A stretch of 19,119 nucleotides of DNA from Anaerolineae bacterium (GTDB lineage Bacteria > Chloroflexota > Anaerolineae > Anaerolineales > Villigracilaceae), in contig JAFLCF010000078.1 in NCBI GenBank assembly GCA_017303735.1, positions 1 through 19,119 on the forward strand. Direction: 5' to 3'. The notes below the pieces were generated by a model. That model did no database searches, had not been told where the DNA came from, and saw only the letters and a program-made list of their open reading frames with translations. Shown piece by piece: positions 1 to 6,257 of this stretch. Both the position numbers and the translations under genes were made by a program. Positions within the stretch are counted from its first letter, which is position 1. The number at the start of each line of letters is the position of its first letter.

Positions 1-938
1 ACCCGTTGCGGGTTGCCATTCTGGAAACGCCAGCTGGCTTTGAGCTTAATGCCTCTCTCGTCGCCGGGCGCGTGAAAGAATTCCTCGCCACTCGTCTGCA
101 AAACTACAAACCAACTATTGACCTGATTCCCGCACGCAAAAAAGGGACTGAGTTCAGCCCCGATAACCCAGATATTCTCAAGCCGTTATTACAAGCCAAC
201 ATAATCTTTATGGGACCCGGCAGCCCTAGCTATGTGGTGCGTCAACTCAAAGGCACCCTCGCCTGGGATATCATCCGCGCCCGTCATCGTCAGGGAGCCA
301 TGTTGATTTTTTCATCTGCTGCAACCATCTCAGTTGGGCAGTGGGTCTTGCCTGTCTATGAGGTGTACAAAGTGGGGGAAGATGTACACGTCAAAGACGG
401 GCTGGGTATTTTCTCCGATTTCGGCATGCATGTCTCATTCGTTCCGCATTGGAATAATGCCGAAGGCGGCGTGGACTTGGACACCAGCCGTTGCTTCATT
501 GGTATGGAACGCTTTGAACAGTGGCGTGCATTAACTCCCCCCGAAAACATCATCGTAGGGTTAGACGAACACTCCGGCATCATCATTGATTTTGAAAAGA
601 ATATTTGCGATGTGCATGGTGTCAGCTCGGTGACGGTGATGAAAAACACAGGCACTGAGATGTATCCCTCTGGCGCGAACTTTCCATTAAGCGAGTTGGG
701 TCAGGTGAAAACACCAGATGATGCAGATATCCGTTCAAGTGTGTGGGAGATGATCGCATCGGTTCAGCAGGTGGATGAAGACACCCCTTCTGAAGAAGTG
801 CTTGCTCTCTTGGAAGAACGCAAACAGGCGCGCGAGAATAAAAACTTTGCCGAGTCAGATCGCCTGCGCGACAAAATCGCTTCCCTCGGTTGGACTGTGC
901 AAGACTCTAAATCTGGTCAGACCGTGGTTCGGAAGTAA
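1..938 (+). CDS. Peptidase S51/GATase1-like protein with CysRS-type C-terminal domain (5' partial)
   Basis: The reading frame is open to the left edge, so the true start lies outside; the TTG at position 6 is only the first possible start inside the window. Residues are numbered from it. Residues 1-215 resemble the class I glutamine amidotransferase/peptidase S51 fold: an ETPAGFELN strand-turn near the N-terminus, a glycine-rich GPGSPSY turn, and an FSSAAT stretch where S51 peptidases have their GxSAG nucleophile elbow. The elbow is degenerate, so catalysis is uncertain. The last 50 or so residues (ARENKNFAESDRLRDKIASL and the stretch after it) match the C-terminal tail of cysteinyl-tRNA synthetases. 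No synthetase catalytic HIGH or KMSKS motif is present, so a CysS annotation would be wrong. Function is unknown. A perfect palindrome follows and separates it from the convergent MBL gene. Confidence 0.75.
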   Translation, partial: PLRVAILETPAGFELNASLVAGRVKEFLATRLQNYKPTIDLIPARKKGTEFSPDNPDILKPLLQANIIFMGPGSPSYVVRQLKGTLAWDIIRARHRQGAMLIFSSAATISVGQWVLPVYEVYKVGEDVHVKDGLGIFSDFGMHVSFVPHWNNAEGGVDLDTSRCFIGMERFEQWRALTPPENIIVGLDEHSGIIIDFEKNICDVHGVSSVTVMKNTGTEMYPSGANFPLSELGQVKTPDDADIRSSVWEMIASVQQVDEDTPSEEVLALLEERKQARENKNFAESDRLRDKIASLGWTVQDSKSGQTVVRK

Positions 939-966
939 AGTTATTACCCCATAAGATGGTCATACA

Positions 967-1005
967 AAAATTCCTCGAAGAAATTTCTTCGAGGAATTTT
1001 CTATT
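967..1005. terminator. Bidirectional terminator, perfect 34-bp palindrome
   Basis: Positions 967-983 are the exact reverse complement of 984-1000. The arms start with AAAA and end with TTTT, so the hairpin has a U-tract on either strand. It lies between the stops of two convergent genes (938 on plus, 1023 on minus) and can serve both. Confidence 0.85.
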
Positions 1006-1022
1006 TCATCTGTTAGCTTTGC

Positions 1023-2420
1023 CTAGCCGCGTTCCACTTCCAGCCCATGGCGCATCCAGCCGCCAGTGCCGCCCACCACGTTATACACGGTTTTGAACCC
1101 TTTCTGCCCAAGCAACGCCGCCGCCGATTGACTGCGGCTTCCGCTTGTGCAGATCACTGCCACAGGGTGCTCAGGGTCAAGCTCCTGCAGGCGGGAAGCA
1201 AGCTGCCCCAAAGGAATGAGCGTCGCGCCCGGAACGTGTGCCTGTTTATATTCCCAGGGTTCGCGCACATCCACGATCTTGGGACATTCACCATTCGTAC
1301 AAGATTTCAACAAGTTGTTCAGTTCTACCGGCTCAATATCCTTGATATCACCAGAAGTGAGTGGAAGCCCCATCTCTTCCCAGACATCCAACCCTTCGGC
1401 AAGATAGCCAAACACGTTTTCATACCCAACACGTGCGAGGCTGTAAATAACCTGCTCATATTTCGAAGCATCTTCAAGCAGAAGGATCATCGGCGCATCC
1501 GGCGGAAAGACGAAACCAATGCGGTTACTTAACTGCGAATCCGCTTCAAGATGAACTGAGCCGGGTACATGCGCCCTGACATACTCCTCTTTGGAACGTG
1601 TGTCGAGTAGACCTGCTCCGCGCTGGAAATGTGGGACGGCTTCTTTGATGGTCAGCGGCTTGATTTTCAATTCGCCCAACGGGGTGACCCCTTTGCGGTT
1701 CATTCCCTTGATTCGGGTGTGATTACCGGGCTGTTCAGGCAGGTCACTGGTGGCAAATGTAATGAATTCATCCAGTCCGCGCGGGGAGAGGGCGGGGTTG
1801 TATTTGCGTTCAAATCCGAGTGTGGTTGAACGCATCGAACCGATGGACTTTCCGCACAAGGATCCTGCTCCATGACCGGGGTAGATCAACAGACTGTCAT
1901 TCAACGGAAGAAGTTGCTGGGTAAGGCTGGCATGCATTTCACCAGCCAGTCCGCGTGCAGCTTCTGCACCGACCAGATCAGGACGCCCAATATCGCCAAC
2001 AAAAAGAGTATCACCGGTCAATGCCAGCCAGGGTTCCTCGGCACGGGTAGTATCTGCCACCAACAAGGTGATGCTTTCAGGAGTGTGCCCCGGTGTGTGC
2101 AAAACCTTCAACCGGATATTCCCCAGCTCGATCACATCATCCTGTTTGACTTTCTTGTGTGGGAACTCTGCGCCACTGTTTTCATGCAGGTAAATATCTG
2201 CGCCAGTACGGGCGGCAAGATCTGAATTGCCAGAGACATGATCTGCGTGCAGATGGGTTTCAATAATGTGCGTGATCTTCAACCCGCGGTTTTGGGCGGT
2301 TTCAAGGTATTTTTGTATATCCCGATCCGGGTCAATGACGGCGGCAATGCCCTTTGCTTCACATCCTACAATGTATGATGCACAGCCCAACCCTTCAACG
2401 AAAAATTGCTCTGTGAACAT
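1023..2420 (-). CDS. MBL-fold metallo-hydrolase with two rhodanese domains
   Basis: 465 residues. Residues 1-230 are a metallo-beta-lactamase fold of the persulfide dioxygenase/glyoxalase II type: H56-L-H58-A-D60-H61, H112 in TPGHT, D137 in GDTLF and H183 in YPGHG give the full metal ligand set. Rhodanese domain 1 (about 255-355) keeps LLDTRSKEEY but has Glu/Asp (LLLEDAS) where the active-site Cys loop should be, so it is probably inactive. Rhodanese domain 2 (about 365-462) has an intact C424-TSGSRS loop. MBL-rhodanese fusions act in sulfane-sulfur/persulfide metabolism; the substrate here is inferred. Start: ATG at 2420 with AAGGAG seven bases upstream. An ECF-type promoter-like element lies about 55 bases upstream (2474-2499), matching those of the neighbouring sigma and selenoprotein genes. 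Confidence 0.9.
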   Translation of the reverse strand: MFTEQFFVEGLGCASYIVGCEAKGIAAVIDPDRDIQKYLETAQNRGLKITHIIETHLHADHVSGNSDLAARTGADIYLHENSGAEFPHKKVKQDDVIELGNIRLKVLHTPGHTPESITLLVADTTRAEEPWLALTGDTLFVGDIGRPDLVGAEAARGLAGEMHASLTQQLLPLNDSLLIYPGHGAGSLCGKSIGSMRSTTLGFERKYNPALSPRGLDEFITFATSDLPEQPGNHTRIKGMNRKGVTPLGELKIKPLTIKEAVPHFQRGAGLLDTRSKEEYVRAHVPGSVHLEADSQLSNRIGFVFPPDAPMILLLEDASKYEQVIYSLARVGYENVFGYLAEGLDVWEEMGLPLTSGDIKDIEPVELNNLLKSCTNGECPKIVDVREPWEYKQAHVPGATLIPLGQLASRLQELDPEHPVAVICTSGSRSQSAAALLGQKGFKTVYNVVGGTGGWMRHGLEVERG

Positions 2421-2473
2421 GGTATTTCTCCTTACGTCTAATGGTTGTTTTGAGATCGTCTAATTCAAGATTG

Positions 2474-2499
2474 GATGCAAATCAGTAAAAAAAGTTGCA
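2474..2499 (-). promoter_or_regulatory. Putative ECF promoter of the MBL-rhodanese gene
   Basis: Read on the minus strand: TGCAAC (2499-2494), 16-base spacer beginning with seven T, then CATC (2477-2474) followed by CAATC. The expected transcript start near 2467 would give a leader of about 47 bases before ATG 2420. The same half-sites at the same spacing lie upstream of the sigma gene and the selenoprotein gene. The AAC-containing -35 is typical of ECF promoters; assignment to the adjacent sigma factor is inferred. Confidence 0.6.
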
Positions 2500-2545
2500 G
2501 GATTGCCATGTATTGAAGGCATTTCCTGCAAGGTTATCAACAAAC

Positions 2546-2806
2546 TTAGAGTTTGGGGCTTAGAAATTCATCCAGCTTTAGGCGTTTAAATAGCCGGTCA
2601 CGCACATCGTCAGGGACATTCTCTTCGGCTGGCACTTGCACAAGATCGATTGTGCGGCGTGTAGTGTTGAGGACGATGCGACAATTGTCACAGCCTTCAA
2701 GGTGTTTTTCGATCTCTGCACACAGGTCAGCGGGTAATTCGCCATCAATATATTCTGATAAAGACCCTAAAAGGGCTTTGCAATTTTCATGTGAATGGTT
2801 GCTCAT
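2546..2806 (-). CDS. Zinc-finger anti-sigma factor (ZAS/zf-HC2), cytosolic
   Basis: 86 residues with no membrane segment. It carries the anti-sigma zinc-finger pattern C9 ... H35-x3-C39-x2-C42 (KHLEGCDNC), plus His residues just before C9 and an extra C29. In the ZAS family (RsrA, ChrR) such a site holds the sigma factor and can release it when thiols are oxidised or zinc is lost. Redox sensing here is inferred from the cysteines and the redox neighbours. The ATG overlaps the sigma stop in a TAATG arrangement (shared base 2806), which implies translational coupling and a fixed stoichiometry. The C-terminal half (about 50-86) is charged and has no recognisable domain. Confidence 0.85.
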   Translation of the reverse strand: MSNHSHENCKALLGSLSEYIDGELPADLCAEIEKHLEGCDNCRIVLNTTRRTIDLVQVPAEENVPDDVRDRLFKRLKLDEFLSPKL

Positions 2807-3408
2807 TATGTTTCCTTTCTAGCTGCCCGTTCTGCATAATATGACGAGAGCTGTTCACGTAATGCCATACGGGCTCGTAATAGTCTTGTCTTCACATTGA
2901 CCTCAGTCAGGTTCAATATCTCGGCAGTTTCTTTGATCGAGAGGTCTTCCACGTCGCGCAGGATGAAGACCATACGGAGATTTTCAGGGAGTTGTTTAAT
3001 CGCTTTCTCAAGCACAGTTTTGCCTTCTCCAGAAAGCAATTCCTTCTCAGGTAGCAGGCTCCAGTCTACAAAAGTTTCCGGCAGAGAAATATCATCCGCA
3101 TCTTCGGGCTGCATATCCTCAAGATTGAAGTTCGACTTCCGGCGGCGGATCATCATCAGCGCCTCGTTTGCCGCAATACGATACAACCAGGTCGAGATGC
3201 TTGAACGCCCTTCAAAGTTTGCAAGGTGGGTCAACGCATTGAGGAAGGTGTTCTGGAGAATATCTTCCGCGTCTTGTGGGTTGCCTAACATTTTCAGCCC
3301 AAGCCGGTAGATCACTGTGGAATAGGTGTCTACCAGCCGGGCAAACTCGGCACGGTCTCCGGCACGCAGGGCTTCGATCGAAAGATCCTGTTGAGTTGAG
3401 TTATTCAT
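2806..3408 (-). CDS. ECF-family RNA polymerase sigma factor
   Basis: About 200 residues. Region sigma-2 holds the core-binding and -10 recognition helices (GNPQDAEDILQNTF, STWLYRIAANEALMMIRRR). A linker rich in Asp/Glu follows. Sigma-4 has a helix-turn-helix (DLSIKETAEILNLTEVNVKT) for -35 recognition. This is the standard ECF length. In-frame ATGs occur at 3420, 3417 and 3408, and none has a Shine-Dalgarno sequence. Start 3408 is preferred because the first two lie inside the spacer of a putative autoregulatory promoter (3411-3436) and would not be on its transcript. If transcription starts there the mRNA is leaderless or nearly so; the longer form from 3420 remains possible. The stop overlaps the anti-sigma start. 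Confidence 0.9.
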   Translation of the reverse strand: MNNSTQQDLSIEALRAGDRAEFARLVDTYSTVIYRLGLKMLGNPQDAEDILQNTFLNALTHLANFEGRSSISTWLYRIAANEALMMIRRRKSNFNLEDMQPEDADDISLPETFVDWSLLPEKELLSGEGKTVLEKAIKQLPENLRMVFILRDVEDLSIKETAEILNLTEVNVKTRLLRARMALREQLSSYYAERAARKET

Positions 3409-3410
3409 TG

Positions 3411-3436
3411 GATGCATCATGTTTTGAAAAGTTGCA
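3411..3436 (-). promoter_or_regulatory. Putative autoregulatory ECF promoter of the sigma operon
   Basis: Minus strand: TGCAAC (3436-3431), 16-base spacer, CATC (3414-3411) followed by CAATG. It shares TGCATCCAAT around the -10 half with the element upstream of the MBL gene. The -10-like half is only two bases from ATG 3408, so a transcript would be leaderless or begin within the first codons. If that is not tolerated, the pair of half-sites could be an operator instead. Confidence 0.5.
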
Positions 3437-3464
3437 CACAGTATACATCACAGATAGAAGTGGG

Positions 3465-3490
3465 TGTAACTTTATTCCTCTCCGCGCATC
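3465..3490 (+). promoter_or_regulatory. Putative ECF promoter of the selenoprotein-tlpA operon
   Basis: Plus strand: TGTAAC (3465-3470), 16-base spacer starting TTTATT, CATC (3487-3490). The expected start near 3497 gives a leader of about 22 bases containing GGAG six bases before ATG 3519. A 7-bp inverted repeat (CTCCGCG at 3480-3486, CGCGGAG at 3507-3513) brackets the -10 half and covers the ribosome site. It could fold only on transcripts starting further upstream. Confidence 0.55.
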
Positions 3491-3518
3491 AAAACAAAAA
3501 ATAACCCGCGGAGAAACA

Positions 3519-4187
3519 ATGGAAAATGTTTTGAACGAACAAGTTACGGGTCAGATCAGACAGGCGTTTGCTGAATTGTCTAACCCTGTTCAGATCCTCT
3601 TTTTTGGTTTGAAAGATGGTTGCGACTATTGTGTTGAAACCCAACAGATGTTAACTGAACTCAGCGCGCTCGACCCACGCCTCACGCTTTCTGTTTACGA
3701 CCTGAAAGAGGATGCCGCCCTCGCAGCCCAATATCGTGTCGACAAAGCGCCTGCCATCGTGATCGCTTCAAAGAGTGGCGACCAGGTACTGGATCTTGGC
3801 GTGCAATTTTCAGGGATCCCTGCTGGATACGAATTCAGCACCCTGATCAATGACATCCTCCTCGCCTCAAAACAAACGACCATGCTTGGGGACGCCGTCC
3901 GCGAGTTTTTGAAAACGCTGACAAAACCCCTGCACCTGCAGGTCTTCGTAACCCCTACCTGACCTCACTGCCCGCGAGCCGTGTTGCTTGCACATCAAAT
4001 GGCAATGGAAAATCCATCCATGATCCGCGCCGAAGCGGTGGATGCCATGGAATTCCCCGAACTGTCGCAGCAATTCCGCGTGCAGGGAGTTCCACAGACC
4101 GTGATCGATGCCGGGAAAGGTATTGTGGTTGGGGCTGTCGGTGAAGCACAAATGCTGGCAGAGATCAAACGTGCCCTGCAAAATTAA
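3519..4187 (+). CDS. Predicted selenoprotein: two-domain glutaredoxin-like protein disulfide oxidoreductase (TGA 3960-3962 read as Sec)
   Basis: 222 residues if the TGA is decoded. Two thioredoxin folds are visible. Domain 1 has C35-D-Y-C38 after FFGLKDG and a cis-Pro segment (DKAPAIVI). Domain 2 has VFVTPT-U148-P-H-C151, then a second cis-Pro segment (VQGVPQTVID). This is the layout and length (about 220-230) of the PDO/Grx-like family, whose second site is usually CPYC; the TGA replaces precisely its first Cys. The frame continues 75 codons with normal coding character to a TAA at 4187. Start ATG 3519 has GGAG six bases upstream. No signal peptide, so cytosolic. A SECIS-like hairpin follows the TGA. 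It is 12 bases from tlpA and under an ECF-like promoter shared with the adjacent sigma gene. Alternatives are a Cys-to-stop point mutation or a sequencing error; automatic callers would split or truncate the gene. Confidence 0.8.
3960..3991 (+). promoter_or_regulatory. Putative bacterial SECIS element (UGA plus hairpin)
   Basis: Eleven bases after the UGA a perfect 6-bp stem forms, GCGAGC (3974-3979) with GCUUGC (3986-3991), including one G-U pair. The 6-base apical loop is CGUGUU. The loop begins 18 bases after the UGA and has G at its second position. Both agree with the published bacterial SECIS model (apical loop 16-37 bases downstream, G among the first two loop bases). An outer UGCC/GGCA pairing (3969-3972 with 4001-4004) is possible across an asymmetric internal loop. 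No energy calculation was made. Confidence 0.55.
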
Positions 4188-4199
4188 GACGGATGTCCT

Positions 4200-4790
4200 A
4201 TGAAAAAGGATAGAAAAACTAGAAAATACAAAAAGGATAACAGCCTAGTACTGGCAGCCTTTGGTGTTTTGCTTCTGCTTTTAGGGATAGTTATGGCAGT
4301 GTTCCTGCAAGACTCACGTGCCACAGTTGATTCAGAAACCACATCACGATCTGTGATCCCCATGGCAGTAGACTTCCCTGCGCCTGAACTTGCGCTCGAG
4401 ACTGTGAAAGGTACAACAGAAACTCTGGAAGATTATCGCGGACGGGTGGTCTTGGTCAACAACTGGGCAACCTGGTGCCCGCCCTGTAAAGCAGAGATGC
4501 CTTCGCTTCAAAAATTCTATCAAGCACATGAGGTGGATGGGTTTGCCATCATCGCCGTCAACGCCGGAGATAGCCGTATTGAAGTTGACCAGTTTGCCCA
4601 AAGCTATGGGCTGACCTTCAGCCTCTGGCTCGACCCGGATGGCGCAGCGATACAAGCTTTTCGAAATGGCAGTCTGCCCAGTTCTTATGTTATCGACCAT
4701 GATGGAATTGTCCGTTATGCTTGGACAGGTGAGATCAGCTATGAAATGCTTGAAAAATATGTAGCCCCTCTGATACAAGAACTCAACTAA
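4200..4790 (+). CDS. Membrane-anchored TlpA/ResA-like thioredoxin
   Basis: 196 residues. A lysine-rich N-terminus (1-13) is followed by one hydrophobic segment (about 15-36) that anchors the protein with its domain outside the membrane. The domain (about 57-195) is TlpA/ResA-like: WATWC93-PPC96-KAEMPSL active site, an insert typical of the family, and the cis-Pro segment GSLPSSYVID. These proteins reduce extracytoplasmic disulfides, for example during cytochrome c maturation; the client here is unknown. It starts 12 bases after the selenoprotein stop with no strong Shine-Dalgarno, so it probably forms one operon with it, joining a cytosolic and an extracytoplasmic thiol oxidoreductase. A hairpin terminator follows. 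Confidence 0.9.
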   Translation: MKKDRKTRKYKKDNSLVLAAFGVLLLLLGIVMAVFLQDSRATVDSETTSRSVIPMAVDFPAPELALETVKGTTETLEDYRGRVVLVNNWATWCPPCKAEMPSLQKFYQAHEVDGFAIIAVNAGDSRIEVDQFAQSYGLTFSLWLDPDGAAIQAFRNGSLPSSYVIDHDGIVRYAWTGEISYEMLEKYVAPLIQELN

Positions 4791-4811
4791 CACCTGCATC
4801 CCTGAATGCCT

Positions 4812-4845
4812 AGTATCCCCTCGAATCTCGAGGGGATACTTTTCC
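4812..4845 (+). terminator. Rho-independent terminator after tlpA-like gene
   Basis: A perfect 13-bp stem (4812-4824 with 4828-4840), three-base loop ATC, followed by TTTCC. It closes the selenoprotein-thioredoxin operon before the phosphorylase gene. Confidence 0.85.
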
Positions 4846-4897
4846 TTAATCGTAAATGGGATACAATACCCGCGTATTCATCTTTTAGGAGAATTAA

Positions 4898-6193
4898 ATG
4901 CGCGCGGTAGACATCATTATAAAAAAACGCGATAAAGGGCAATTGACCGCACAAGAGATTGATTTTTTTGTGCGCGGTTTTACCAATGGGGATATTCCCG
5001 ATTATCAGGCATCTGCATTTGCCATGGCGGTCTTGCTCAATGGCATGACAAATTTCGAGACGACCGACTTAACCCTTTCCATGGCACGTTCCGGGCAAGT
5101 GCTGGATCTTTCCAAGATCGTGGATGTGGTGGTGGATAAGCATTCCTCCGGCGGTGTGGGTGACAAGACCAGCATTTCGGTCATGCCGATGGTGGCTGCC
5201 TGTGGGTTGCCCGTGGGGAAAATGTCGGGTCGCGGATTGGGTTTCAGCGGCGGCACGCTCGATAAACTCGAATCCATTCCCGGTTATCGCGTAGATCTGA
5301 CCACCGATGAATTCAAAGCGCAGTTGAAAGAAAAAGGCATTGTTCTCACCGGGCAATCGCTAGATCTTGCCCCAGCCGATGGAAAAATGTATGCCCTTCG
5401 CGATGTGACCGGAACGGTCCCTTCCATGCCGTTGATCGCATCTTCGATCATGTGCAAAAAGATCGCAGCAGGTGCCACAGCCATTGTTCTCGATGTGAAA
5501 GTGGGCTTGGGTGCATTCATGCAGACGCTTGAGGAGGGGCGCGAGCTCGCCGAGTTGATGGTGGATATTGGACGTCTCGCCGGGCGCAAGACGGTTGCCC
5601 TGCTTTCGGATATGAACCAGCCGTTGGGGTTGGCAGTGGGCAATTCGCTCGAGATGATCGAAGCCATTGAAACTCTGCGCGGAAATGCTCCCGCCGATTA
5701 TTTGGAACATTGCTTGCACGTCACCGCGCATGTGTTATTGCTTGGCGGGCGTGTTCAGACCTTGGAAGAAGGTCGTGCGTTGGCAGAAAAGTCTATTGCA
5801 GATGGCAGCGCGTTGGAGAAACTGCGGTTTTTGGTGAAGGCACAAGGTGGGGACGTCTCCTATGTGGACGATACATCCAGGTTCGAGCGCGCAAAACTCG
5901 TCGAGGTGGTTAAGGCTCCTCGAAGCGGATTCATTTCACAGGTCCATGCTAGAACCGTGGGCGAAGCCTCCGTCGCATTGGGGGCTGGGCGCGCCAAAAA
6001 GGGCGACCCCATCGATCATGCGGTTGGCTTCCTCATCCTAAAAAAGGTGGGCGATGCCGTGCAGGAAGGTGAGCCGATTTGTGAAATTCATGCCAACGAC
6101 GAGGCTAAGCTGAAAGAGGCGCAAGATGCCATCCCTTCTGCATTTCAATATAGTAATGAACCTGTGCCTCCATTACCCTTGTTTTACGAGTAA
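4898..6193 (+). CDS. deoA: Pyrimidine-nucleoside (thymidine) phosphorylase
   Basis: 431 residues, family-typical length. It cleaves pyrimidine (deoxy)nucleosides with phosphate into base and (deoxy)ribose-1-phosphate for salvage. The order is an N-terminal alpha domain, the phosphate-binding KHSSGGVGDK, the signature SGRGLG-F-SGGTLDKLESI, R-D/S/KK positions in YALRDVTGTVPSM and IASSIMCKK, and a C-terminal PYNP domain (GFISQVHARTVGEASVALGAG). Odd point: the signature normally reads GLGHTGG with an active-site His; here codon 116 (5243-5245) is Phe and the next residue Ser. The other base- and phosphate-binding residues look intact. Start ATG 4898 has AGGAG upstream. A possible -10 (TACAAT, 4862-4867) has only a weak -35. 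It could be deoA or pdp type; specificity cannot be told. Confidence 0.9.
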   Translation: MRAVDIIIKKRDKGQLTAQEIDFFVRGFTNGDIPDYQASAFAMAVLLNGMTNFETTDLTLSMARSGQVLDLSKIVDVVVDKHSSGGVGDKTSISVMPMVAACGLPVGKMSGRGLGFSGGTLDKLESIPGYRVDLTTDEFKAQLKEKGIVLTGQSLDLAPADGKMYALRDVTGTVPSMPLIASSIMCKKIAAGATAIVLDVKVGLGAFMQTLEEGRELAELMVDIGRLAGRKTVALLSDMNQPLGLAVGNSLEMIEAIETLRGNAPADYLEHCLHVTAHVLLLGGRVQTLEEGRALAEKSIADGSALEKLRFLVKAQGGDVSYVDDTSRFERAKLVEVVKAPRSGFISQVHARTVGEASVALGAGRAKKGDPIDHAVGFLILKKVGDAVQEGEPICEIHANDEAKLKEAQDAIPSAFQYSNEPVPPLPLFYE

Positions 6194-6257
6194 AATAGCG
6201 TATAGCCTTGCGATTTTCACTGGAATCAGGCATACTTAAATTAACAGGAACCCGGTA

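Noticed and set aside
3276..3962. A 228-residue reading frame ending at the TGA, read as a complete gene
   Set aside because: The first 81 codons lie over the divergent sigma gene and promoters, the ribosome site marks ATG 3519, and the end cuts a thioredoxin fold at its active site.
3981..4187. Separate small gene of 68 residues
   Set aside because: Same frame as the upstream gene, no ribosome site, and it is only the rest of the second thioredoxin domain; better explained by decoding the TGA.
3519..4187. Pseudogene interpretation of the oxidoreductase
   Set aside because: Only one stop, precisely at a catalytic Cys position, with a SECIS-like hairpin and an intact remainder. Kept as an alternative but less likely.
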